From assembly GCA_025456145.1 (NCBI GenBank), contig JALOLD010000023.1:1-43966 (forward strand): 43,966 nucleotides of DNA, read 5' to 3'. Below are positions 36,669 to 43,762 of this stretch, piece by piece. A program made the position numbers and the translations under genes. The notes under the pieces are model-generated. The model saw only the letters and a list, made by a program, of their open reading frames with translations. It was not told the DNA's origin and did not search any database. This stretch comes from Thermoanaerobaculales bacterium (GTDB lineage: Bacteria; Acidobacteriota; Thermoanaerobaculia; Thermoanaerobaculales; Sulfomarinibacteraceae). How positions within the stretch are numbered: position 1 is the stretch's first letter; each line of letters starts with the position of its first letter.

Positions 36669-36756
36669 CTTAGTTTTCAGTTTTTGGTTCCATCGCACAC
36701 GGTGCGTCTTCGCGCCGGTGAACAGGGTGCGATGGAACTTAAAACTCAAAACTCAG
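36669..36756. repeat. 88-bp inverted repeat between aldehyde dehydrogenase and regulator genes
   Basis: Arms 36669-36698 and 36727-36756 match as inverted repeats at 26 of 30 positions, including a perfect 12-bp core GTTCCATCGCAC / GTGCGATGGAAC. The loop is 28 bases and can itself fold (GGTGCG with CGCGCC). The outer arms have 7-bp periodicity (TTTTCAG; AAAACTC) and are AT-rich. It may act as a transcript terminator or attenuator. It also argues against the upstream ATG at 36732 as the regulator start. Confidence 0.7.
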
Positions 36757-36779
36757 TGCTCTTCATTCATAATCGACGC

Positions 36780-37265
36780 ATGCGATTCGGCAGTGAGTTG
36801 GACCAGCAGGACGTCGCGATCCTGGCGGCGCTCAAGCAGAACGCCCGGATCTCGAACAAGGACCTCGCCGCGGCGGTCGGGCTCGCGCCCTCGACCTGTC
36901 TGGAACGGGTCCGCCGGCTGCGCGGGATCGGCGCGATCCACGGCTACCACGCCGATGTCGACCTCGCGATGCTCGGCTTCGGCCTGCAGGCGCTCATCGC
37001 GGTCCGCCTCAACCGCCACTCGCGCGAGCTCGTCGACTCGTTCCGCAGCTATGTGCTCGGGCTGGCCGAGGTGCGCGCCGTCTACCACGTCGCCGGCGCC
37101 GACGACTTCCTCGTCCACGTCGCGGTCCGCGACGCCGACCACCTGCGCGACCTCGCGATGGACGCCTTCACGACCCGTCCCGAGGTCTCCCATATCGAGA
37201 CCCGGCTGATCTTCGAGCACATGCCGATCCGTCGCCTGCCGATCGCCGAGGGGGAGTGGGAGTAG
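36780..37265 (+). CDS. Lrp/AsnC-family transcriptional regulator
   Basis: 161 aa. N-terminal winged HTH (LDQQDVAILAALKQNARIS, then KDLAAAVGLAPSTCLERVRR) and C-terminal RAM effector domain (VYHVAGADDFLVHVAVRD). It senses amino acids as an octamer or similar assembly. I chose the ATG at 36780; ATG 36732 lies inside the inverted repeat. Lrp-type regulators beside Cys/Met PLP enzymes are known (mdeR next to mdeA in Pseudomonas putida), so control of the upstream operon is likely. Its TAG is followed by a C-run and a 6-bp array. Confidence 0.92.
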   Translation: MRFGSELDQQDVAILAALKQNARISNKDLAAAVGLAPSTCLERVRRLRGIGAIHGYHADVDLAMLGFGLQALIAVRLNRHSRELVDSFRSYVLGLAEVRAVYHVAGADDFLVHVAVRDADHLRDLAMDAFTTRPEVSHIETRLIFEHMPIRRLPIAEGEWE

Positions 37266-37282
37266 TTTTCCCCCCCCCTCCC

Positions 37283-37312
37283 GCGTCCGAGTCCGCGTCC
37301 GCGTCCGAGTCC
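37283..37312 (+). repeat. 6-bp array after the Lrp-type gene
   Basis: GCGTCC, GAGTCC, GCGTCC, GCGTCC, GAGTCC, beginning 17 bases after the stop codon, behind TTTT and a nine-C run (37270-37278). It shares CTCCCGCGTCCGAGTCCG with the array after the opposite-strand gene at 37543. Confidence 0.75.
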
Positions 37313-37460
37313 GATGGACGCGATCCGCCGCCGAACCGGGACTCGTCGTTGCGTCGGTGTTTCGAGCTTGCTGCGACGGCTGGGAGCCCGGAGCATCGCG
37401 CACCGATGATCGACCTCCGGATGATGAGCCCCTCCGAAACGAAACCCGGCTGGGTCGGAG

Positions 37461-37542
37461 GATGCGGACGCGGATGCGGACGCGGACTCGGACGCGGACG
37501 CGGACTCGGACGCGGACGCGGACTCGGACTCGGACGCGGGAG
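37461..37542 (-). repeat. 6-bp array after the sulfotransferase-like gene
   Basis: Thirteen plus-strand hexamers (GACGCG, GATGCG, GACTCG) at 37461-37538 read on the minus strand as CGCGTC/CGAGTC directly after the TAG of the gene ending at 37543. Together with 37283-37312 it forms an inverted pair about 150 bp apart between convergent genes. A frame through it gives Arg-Thr repeats that are not a real protein. Confidence 0.8.
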
Positions 37543-38154
37543 CTACGCCCGATTCCGGTAGAGATCCGGGTCGACCTGCAAGGCCATCTTCTCGACGTCG
37601 AGGACGCCGCCGAGGAAGTCGTTCATCCGTCGCGCCGCGGTCTCGGGGTCGCCGATGACCTCGGTGTAGTCGACGTAGAGAACCTCGAACCAGTCGCGGA
37701 AGGCGAGCTGGAACTTCACCTTCTCGAGGTGGTCCGAGTACATCCGCAGCAGCTCCTCGTCGCCGGTGGTGCTGGCCTCGCCGCGGCGCACCAGCATCTT
37801 GGCCTGGGAGGCCAGGACCTCGTGGAGGTTGCGCCGCATGAAGATCACCTTGTAGGTGTTGTCCTTGGGAAGGTACTGGAGCAGCGAGGACACGACCTTG
37901 ATGACCTTGCCGCGCGCCGAACGGATCCAGCCCCGGTCCTCGGTCTCGGCGAGGTCCTTGACCCGTTCGTCCTCGAAGTAGCCCTTGGGGTTGTCCTCGT
38001 CGGCGGCGCGGAGGTTGTCGACGATCGTCTCCAGTCCGCCCGCGGCGAGCATCTTCATCGCCATCGAGGTGCCCGATCTCGGCAGCCCCGAGACGACGAC
38101 CACCGGCCGGCCATACCTCACACGACGGACAATCCTGCCGATCGTCGTTCCCAT
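37543..38154 (-). CDS. Sulfotransferase-like P-loop protein
   Basis: 203 aa from the ATG at 38154 (GGGGGAG upstream); the open frame continues upstream as Arg-rich noise. The N-terminal GLPRSGTSMAMKML at residues 23-36 is the PAPS 5'-phosphosulfate-binding P-loop form (GxPRSGTT/S) of the sulfotransferase family. The later FMRRNLHEVLASQ resembles the 3'-phosphate-binding Arg/Ser segment (R..xxxxxS). It is short for a sulfotransferase and the acceptor is unknown. It is divergent from the alkaline-phosphatase-superfamily gene at 38344. PAPS could come from the APS kinase fusion at 30744. Confidence 0.8.
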   Translation of the reverse strand: MGTTIGRIVRRVRYGRPVVVVSGLPRSGTSMAMKMLAAGGLETIVDNLRAADEDNPKGYFEDERVKDLAETEDRGWIRSARGKVIKVVSSLLQYLPKDNTYKVIFMRRNLHEVLASQAKMLVRRGEASTTGDEELLRMYSDHLEKVKFQLAFRDWFEVLYVDYTEVIGDPETAARRMNDFLGGVLDVEKMALQVDPDLYRNRA

Positions 38155-38343
38155 CTGTCTCCCCCGTGGCCGTCGGGACCGTGCCACCCGCGAGCCGGCG
38201 CCGCGCCCCCGGCCGACCGGCCGGGCTATACTACACCGCCTGGAACGGGATCCCGAAATGCCGGCGCGGGCGGACCGGTTCTCCGCAGCGGGACCGCGCC
38301 GCGGACCCGACCCATCCGGGCATCGAAGGGGCACTGACCGGCC

Positions 38344-40473
38344 ATGACGACACCATCAGACACTGCGAGCTCGAGACCGGCGCGCCTCGTCCTGGCCGCC
38401 GCGATCCTGCTCGCCGGCGCCCCGACGATCGCCGACGCCTATATCGGCCCCGGCGCCGGGTTCGCGGTGCTCGGCTCCTTCGCGGTGGTCTTCGTCACGA
38501 TGCTGCTCGCCGGCGTCGCGGTCCTCGCCTGGCCGTTCCGGATGGTCTGGCGGGCCCTCCGCCGGCGGCGCCGGGCACGACCCCTGGTCAGGCGCGTCGT
38601 GTTCATCGGCTTCGACGGCCAGGACGCGGCGATCACCGAGCGGCTGATGGCCGAAGGCAAGCTGCCCAACCTGTCGCGGCTCGCCGAACGGGGCAGCTAC
38701 CGGCGGCTGCGGACGACCTTCCCCTCGATCACCCCGGTCGCCTGGTCGTCGTTCTCCACCGGCGCCAACCCCGGCCGGCACAACATCTTCGACTTCCTCG
38801 ACCGCGACCCGCGCACCTATCTCCCCCGCCTGAGCTCGGCCCACATCGGCCCGGTGACCCGCTTCTTGAAGCTCGGCAAGCTGCGCATCCCCCTCGCCAG
38901 GCCCGACATCCGGCTGCTCCGCCGGTCGAAGCCGTGGTGGACCATCCTCGGCGAGCACAACGTCTGGAGCACGGTCATCCGGGTGCCGATCACCTTTCCG
39001 CCCGACCGCTTCCACGGCGCCCAGCTCGGGGCGATGTGCATCCCCGACCTGCTCGGCACTCAGGGCACCTTCATGCTCTTCACCACCCGCCCCGAGAGCA
39101 CGACCTTCGAGGAGGGCGGCGTGCGCGTGGCCCTCGAGCACAACGGTTCGGCGAGCAGCTTCACCGCGACCGTCAAGGGCCCGGAGAACGCCTTCCGCGA
39201 GGGCAACCCGCCGATGGAGCTGCCCCTCGAGCTCGAGCTCGACCGCGCCGCCGGCGCCGCCCGGGTCGCGATCGACGGCTCGGTGGTCGACCTCCGGCTC
39301 GGCGAGCTCAGCGGCTGGGTCGAGCTCGACTTCCCGGCGATCGCCGGGATGAAGGTCGGCGGGCTCACCCGGATGATGCTCACCGAGGCCGGCGAGCACG
39401 TGTCGCTCTACCTGTCGCCGATCAACATCTCGCCCGGCAAGCCGGCGATGCCGATCTCGCACCCCTCCTACTACTCGAGCTATCTCGAGAAGAGGATCGG
39501 CCCCTTCGCCACCCTCGGCCTCGCCGAGGACACCTGGGCGCTCAACGAGAAGGTCACCGACGACGCGACGTTCTGGACCCAGACCCAGGACATCGACGCC
39601 GAGCGCGAGCGGATGCTCCACGTCGGCCTCGACCGGCTGCGCTCGGGCGCGCTGGTCACCGTCTTCGACGCCACCGACCGGGTCAACCACATGTACTGGC
39701 GCTACATCGAGGACGGCCACCCGGCGGCCGCCGGGGTCGACCGGCCCGAGTACGGCGACGCCATCGAGCGTCAGTACATCCACAACGACGGCATCGTCGG
39801 CCGGGTGCTCGAACGGCTCGACGAGCAGGATGTCCTGTTCGTGCTGTCGGACCACGGCTGCACCTCGTTCCGGCGCGGCGTCAACCTCAACGCGTGGCTC
39901 CTCGCCAACGGCTATCTGGCGCTCCGCGACGGGGCCGATCCGGCCCGGCCGTGGCTCCAGTCGGTCGACTGGTCGCGCACCCGGGCCTACGCCGTCGGTC
40001 TGGTCGGGATCTTCCTCAACCTGAAGGGCCGCGAGGCCGAGGGGATCGTCGAGCCCGGCGACGAGGCCGCGGCCCTCAAGAGCGAGCTCGCGGCCCGGCT
40101 CGGCGGGCTGGTCGACGACGAGACCGGCACCATCGCGATCAACGAGGCGTTCGACACCGACACCCTCTACCGCGGGCCCTACAAGGGCAACGCCCCCGAT
40201 CTGCTGATCGGCTACAACCACGGCTACCGCATTTCGTGGGGCTGCGCCTCGGGGGTGGTCGCGGGGCGGGTCTTCGAGGACAACGTCAAGGCCTGGAGCG
40301 GCGACCACATCGTCGACCCGAGGCTGGTTCCCGGCGTCCTGTTCTGCGACCGGGCGGTGTCGTCGGACGACCCGCACATCACCGACCTGGCGCCGACCGT
40401 GCTGACGCTCTTCGGCATCCGCCCGCCGGGTCACATGGACGGAAGGCCGCTGATCGAAAAGGAAAGACCGTGA
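38344..40473 (+). CDS. Alkaline-phosphatase-superfamily (type I phosphodiesterase-like) membrane protein
   Basis: 709 aa. The N terminus has two hydrophobic segments (about 14-31 and 38-63) around the motif AYIGPGAGFAVLGS, then an Arg-rich stretch, so the orientation of the catalytic domain is not certain. Catalytic fold: metal Asp91 in IGFDGQDAA, nucleophile candidate Thr130 in FPSITPVAWSSFSTG, DATDRVNHMYWRY, LSDHGCTSF, YNHGYRISW and DPHITDLAPTVLTLFGI. This is the phosphodiesterase/nucleotide pyrophosphatase pattern rather than sulfatase. Thirteen bases after its stop codon begins a small protein bearing the GY tail found on other members of the superfamily here; this protein itself lacks the tail. 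Confidence 0.87.
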   Translation: MTTPSDTASSRPARLVLAAAILLAGAPTIADAYIGPGAGFAVLGSFAVVFVTMLLAGVAVLAWPFRMVWRALRRRRRARPLVRRVVFIGFDGQDAAITERLMAEGKLPNLSRLAERGSYRRLRTTFPSITPVAWSSFSTGANPGRHNIFDFLDRDPRTYLPRLSSAHIGPVTRFLKLGKLRIPLARPDIRLLRRSKPWWTILGEHNVWSTVIRVPITFPPDRFHGAQLGAMCIPDLLGTQGTFMLFTTRPESTTFEEGGVRVALEHNGSASSFTATVKGPENAFREGNPPMELPLELELDRAAGAARVAIDGSVVDLRLGELSGWVELDFPAIAGMKVGGLTRMMLTEAGEHVSLYLSPINISPGKPAMPISHPSYYSSYLEKRIGPFATLGLAEDTWALNEKVTDDATFWTQTQDIDAERERMLHVGLDRLRSGALVTVFDATDRVNHMYWRYIEDGHPAAAGVDRPEYGDAIERQYIHNDGIVGRVLERLDEQDVLFVLSDHGCTSFRRGVNLNAWLLANGYLALRDGADPARPWLQSVDWSRTRAYAVGLVGIFLNLKGREAEGIVEPGDEAAALKSELAARLGGLVDDETGTIAINEAFDTDTLYRGPYKGNAPDLLIGYNHGYRISWGCASGVVAGRVFEDNVKAWSGDHIVDPRLVPGVLFCDRAVSSDDPHITDLAPTVLTLFGIRPPGHMDGRPLIEKERP

Positions 40474-40485
40474 GGGAGGCACCTC

Positions 40486-40680
40486 ATGTTCGGTAGCACC
40501 AAGGTCAAGCTCGACGCCAACCTCGTCGAGCGCATCCGCAAGCTCGCCGAGATCGCCGGCTACTCCTCGCCCGAGGAGTTCATCACTCACGCCCTCGAGA
40601 AGGAGCTCGCGCTGCTCGAGGACGCCGAGGGCGAGGAGGAGATCAAGAAGCGCCTCCAGGGCCTCGGCTACATGTCGTAG
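40486..40680 (+). CDS. 64-residue ribbon-helix-helix-like protein with GY tail
   Basis: GAGGGAGG precedes the ATG. Residues about 6-45 (KVKLDANLVERIRKLAEIAG, then YSSPEEFITHALEKEL) fit a strand-helix-helix of the CopG/RHH type. An acidic linker follows, then the C terminus KKRLQGLGYMS. That ending matches the last residues of the proteins at 20972, 23424 and 27792. It is clearly translated in an operon with the phosphodiesterase-like gene. The function is unknown. DNA binding is possible, but a dimeric adaptor for the upstream enzyme is equally plausible. Confidence 0.85.
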   Translation: MFGSTKVKLDANLVERIRKLAEIAGYSSPEEFITHALEKELALLEDAEGEEEIKKRLQGLGYMS

Positions 40681-40756
40681 CGGGCGGCGGCGTGCTCGCT
40701 CCTCCGAATCGTGAGCGCACCGGCGGCGTACCGGCCCCGGTCGGGGCGGACCCGAG

Positions 40757-41590
40757 ATGACCGCCCTCAACCGCATCCTCGGCGCGCTGGTCGACTGGCT
40801 CCAGCGGCCCCTCGGCGGCGCGCCGCCGATCGTCGGCCTCGTCCTCTGGTCGATCCCGGTCTCGGTCTTCGCGCTGTGGGTGTTCGGCAAGACCTCCAAC
40901 CAGACGCGGATCGCCGCGGTCAAGAACCAGATCGCCGCCGCGCTCTTCGAGATCCGGCTGTTCAACGACGACCTGCGGGCGATCGTGCGGGCGCAGTGGG
41001 AGATCTTAGGGCGGGTCATCCACTACCAGGGGCTGGCCCTTGTCCCGATGGTCTTCATCCTGCCACCGCTCGTGCTGCTCATGGTCCAGCTCCACCAGTA
41101 CTACGGCTTCCGGGGTCTCGCCCCCGGCGAGAGCGCGCTGCTCCGGGTCGAGCTCGCCGAGCCCGGCGGCGAGCGGCCGGATCTCCGGATCGAGGTCCCC
41201 GAGGGGCTCCACCTCGAGACGCCGGCGGTCTGGGTGCCGGCCCTCGGCGAGCTCGACTGGCGGATCGCGGCCGACGCCGCGGGCGACTATCAGGTGGGCT
41301 TCGTCCTCGGCGGCGAGACCGCCACCAAGACGGTCCGGGTCACCGACCGCGTCGTCCGGCTGTCCCCGGAGCGGCCGCCGCGCGAGCTCCTCGCCCAGCT
41401 CGAGTGGCCGTCCGAGCCGCCGCTTCCCGCGGACGGGGCGATCCGCCGGATCACCGTCGGCTACCCGCAGGGGAGCGTCGGTCTGCTCGGCTGGGCCTGG
41501 GAGTGGAGCTTCGCCTGGATGGTGGTGTTCTTCGTCCTCACCATGGTCATCGCCGTCGCGCTCAAGAAGCCGATGGGCGTCGAGCTGTAG
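40757..41590 (+). CDS. Three-TM membrane protein with coiled coil and beta insert
   Basis: 277 aa. TM1 is at about 24-44. A charged helical stretch at about 48-85 (SNQTRIAAVKNQIAAALFEI) follows, then TM2 at about 92-114, a soluble beta-rich domain at about 120-245, and TM3 at about 252-272. The TM1-coiled coil-TM2...TM3 plan recalls the Oxa1/YidC superfamily members of the EMC3/TMCO1/DUF106 type. The soluble insert would then face outside. This is a shape-based guess, not a recognised match. It follows the 64-residue protein by 76 bases. The TAG stop is followed at once by AGGGTGA, AGAGTGA. Confidence 0.7.
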   Translation: MTALNRILGALVDWLQRPLGGAPPIVGLVLWSIPVSVFALWVFGKTSNQTRIAAVKNQIAAALFEIRLFNDDLRAIVRAQWEILGRVIHYQGLALVPMVFILPPLVLLMVQLHQYYGFRGLAPGESALLRVELAEPGGERPDLRIEVPEGLHLETPAVWVPALGELDWRIAADAAGDYQVGFVLGGETATKTVRVTDRVVRLSPERPPRELLAQLEWPSEPPLPADGAIRRITVGYPQGSVGLLGWAWEWSFAWMVVFFVLTMVIAVALKKPMGVEL

Positions 41591-41878
41591 AGGGTGAAGA
41601 GTGAGCGCTCGCTTCGCTCGCTGTGAGAAGGTTAGGCCGCGGTCGTCCTTGCTACGCTCGGCGACCGCTGGTGAGAGCGTTCGCCGCTGCGCTTCGCTGG
41701 CAGCTCGCTGTGAGACGGAAGGCGCCTGACTCTGATGATTCCTACTCCTCACGTCTCACACCTCACGTCTCACGTCTCACATCTCACCTCTCACGTCTCA
41801 CCTCTCACACCTCACTCTTCACTCTTCACCCTCTCACCTTCTAACCTTCTAACCTTCTAACCTTCTAACTTCTCACCC
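41588..41878. repeat. 7/8-bp arrays with spacer, before the DMT gene
   Basis: Gene-free stretch of 300 bp. From stop TAG (41588-41590): AGGGTGA, AGAGTGA, overlapping the inverted 23-bp element at 41601-41623. A spacer of about 120 bp follows. From about 41742 a long pyrimidine array runs whose minus-strand reading is GACGTGA/GAGGTGA/AGAGTGA units (about 15). It ends in GAAGGTTA octamers near 41830-41870. It stops about 13-20 bases before the DMT start, with no ribosome-binding site seen. Confidence 0.85.
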
Positions 41879-41890
41879 CCCTCGCGTACC

Positions 41891-42802
41891 ATGCTCACCA
41901 TGACCCGACCCGCCACCTCCGCCGGCGCCCTCGCCGTCTGCATTGCCGCCGCGCTGTGGGGCCTCGACGGCGTCGTCTTGACCCCGCGCCTCGCCGGGCT
42001 CGCGGTGCCCTTCGTCGTGCTGCTCCTGCACGCCGTCCCCTTCGCGCTGATGCAGCCGGTCATGCTCGGCTGCTGGCGCCGGCTCGCCGCCTTCGACCGG
42101 CGCACCTGGCTCGCTCTGCTCCTCGTGTCGCTATCGGGCGGGCTGCTCGGCACGCTGTGCATCGTCCGCGCACTCTTCCTGGTCGACTTCAAGGCGCTCA
42201 GCGTCGTCGTGCTGCTCCAGAAGCTCCAGCCGGTCTTCGCGATCACCCTCGCGGCGGTCCTGCTCAAGGAGCGCCTCACCGCGCGCTTCGTCAGGTGGGC
42301 GGTGGTCGCCGTCGGCGGCGGCTACCTGCTCACCTTCGGCCTGGCCCTGCCCACCCTCGGGGCCGACGACCGGACGGCCCGCGCCGCCCTCTTCGCGGTG
42401 ATCGCGGCGGCGAGCTTCGGCGCCGCCACGGTGTTCGGCAAGCTGCTTCTGGCCAACGTCGACTTCCGCACCGCGACCTTTGCGCGCTACGGGCTGACCA
42501 GCCTGCTCGCTCTCGTGGTGGTCGCCGCCTCCCGGGTCGGCCTGCCCTTCGCCTCGGTCACCCCGGCCCAGTGGGCGGTGATCGGGATCATCTCGCTGAC
42601 CACCGGCTCGGGCGCGATCTTCCTCTACTACTGGGGCCTGACCCGGATCCCGGCCACCGTGGCGACGATCTGCGAGCTCTGCCTGCCGCTCAGCGCCATC
42701 GCCCTCGACTACCTGGTCAACGGCGCCCGGCTCGAACCGGGGCAGTGGGCCGGCGGTCTGCTGCTGATCGGAGCGATCCTGCGGATCTCGGCGATGCGGT
42801 AG
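41891..42802 (+). CDS. EamA/DMT-family transporter
   Basis: 303 aa, about ten membrane segments in two EamA repeats (for example AAALWGLDGVVLTPRLAGL and GLTRIPATVATICELCLPLS). The second repeat keeps the Pro/Gly-rich LQKLQPVFAITLAAVLLKERL that is typical of the first-repeat end. Likely an inner-membrane exporter of metabolites or amino acids; the substrate is unknown. ATG at 41891 or 41900; neither has a visible ribosome-binding site, because a pyrimidine-rich repeat array lies immediately upstream. It is convergent with the next gene. Confidence 0.87.
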   Translation: MLTMTRPATSAGALAVCIAAALWGLDGVVLTPRLAGLAVPFVVLLLHAVPFALMQPVMLGCWRRLAAFDRRTWLALLLVSLSGGLLGTLCIVRALFLVDFKALSVVVLLQKLQPVFAITLAAVLLKERLTARFVRWAVVAVGGGYLLTFGLALPTLGADDRTARAALFAVIAAASFGAATVFGKLLLANVDFRTATFARYGLTSLLALVVVAASRVGLPFASVTPAQWAVIGIISLTTGSGAIFLYYWGLTRIPATVATICELCLPLSAIALDYLVNGARLEPGQWAGGLLLIGAILRISAMR

Positions 42803-42831
42803 GAGTCGGGTCGCCTGACGGGTTATCCGTC

Positions 42832-43752
42832 TCAGCGCGGCAGTGGGAAGAGGCGCGGCAGCCCGGCCTCCACCGCGTAGGTCAGCAGGGCCCGCGCCGC
42901 CTTCAGGGTGATCCACCGCGAGAGGTGATCGCCCTCGCCGAGGCCGAGGCTCGCCGGGACCGGCGCGAGTCGGCTCCACCGGCCGAGCCCATCCTGCCGG
43001 TTCTGGAGCTTGCCGAGCAGCCGCCGCCACTGGGGCCGCCAGCCGATGCCCGCTCCGGCGAGGGCGCCGAGGATCTCGGCGAGATCGGTCCTGAGCAGGT
43101 TCGGGTGGCCGAGGATGGTGAAGTTCCTGCCCCGTGAGGCGACGAGGAGCCGGTCGAGCCCGTCGGCGGCGCGTCCGGCGAGCCCGGGCCGGCGGCCCCC
43201 ACCGGTCGCCGCGACCACGGCGACCGCGGCGACCGGGTCGGCCTCCCAACCGGCGGTCGCCTCGAGCCAGGCGTGCCACTCCTGGACCCGCGGGTGGTGC
43301 GACCAGCCGAGGGCGACCATTACCTCGAGGGCGCGGGCGGTCAGCTGCGGGTCGGGCTCGGGGCGGCTCGGCCGCCTCAGACCGCCGTCGCCCTTCGCCT
43401 CCTCGAGCAGCCTCTCGGAGGCGGCGTGGAGCCGCGGGTCCTCGGGGTCGGCGCCGAGCTGTACCGCCGCGACGAGCCGCCAGCCTGGACCGCCGTACGG
43501 CGACCAGGTCGGCAGCCGGCAGAACCACTCACCGTCTGGTTGGAGATCGGCGAGCAGCCCCGCCACCGGCTCGACGGCGTTGGCCCCGCCGCGCGCCCGT
43601 CGCACCGCCGGGCTGTCGGCCGGGCGGCCGACCAGCTCGACCAGCGCCCGCCAGTGGAGGTTCGGCCTGTGCTCGTCGAGCAGCCACGGAAGGGGATCGC
43701 CCCGGAGGGCTTCCCAGGGCTGGGTGCAGATCGCGCTAGTGGGTCGTTCCAT
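42832..43752 (-). CDS. Possible prenyltransferase/squalene-cyclase-type toroid protein
   Basis: 306 aa from the ATG at 43752 (GGAG five bases upstream). The frame continues to 43794, but through repeat sequence. No signal peptide. The protein is all-helical in appearance with Trp/Gly-rich repeats spaced about 50-60 residues (LLADLQPDGEWFC, LEEAKGDGGLRRP, LLGKLQNRQDGLGRWSRL). These are reminiscent of the alpha-alpha toroid of squalene-cyclase or prenyltransferase repeats. The DxDD catalytic motif of cyclases is absent, so a non-cyclase role is likely. I am not sure of the family. Confidence 0.6.
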   Translation of the reverse strand: MERPTSAICTQPWEALRGDPLPWLLDEHRPNLHWRALVELVGRPADSPAVRRARGGANAVEPVAGLLADLQPDGEWFCRLPTWSPYGGPGWRLVAAVQLGADPEDPRLHAASERLLEEAKGDGGLRRPSRPEPDPQLTARALEVMVALGWSHHPRVQEWHAWLEATAGWEADPVAAVAVVAATGGGRRPGLAGRAADGLDRLLVASRGRNFTILGHPNLLRTDLAEILGALAGAGIGWRPQWRRLLGKLQNRQDGLGRWSRLAPVPASLGLGEGDHLSRWITLKAARALLTYAVEAGLPRLFPLPR

Positions 43753-43762
43753 GGATCTCCGG

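Noticed and set aside
37357..38337. A 326-codon frame with an Arg-Thr repeat
   Set aside because: The repeat is the hexamer DNA array translated; the remainder is antisense to the sulfotransferase-like gene.
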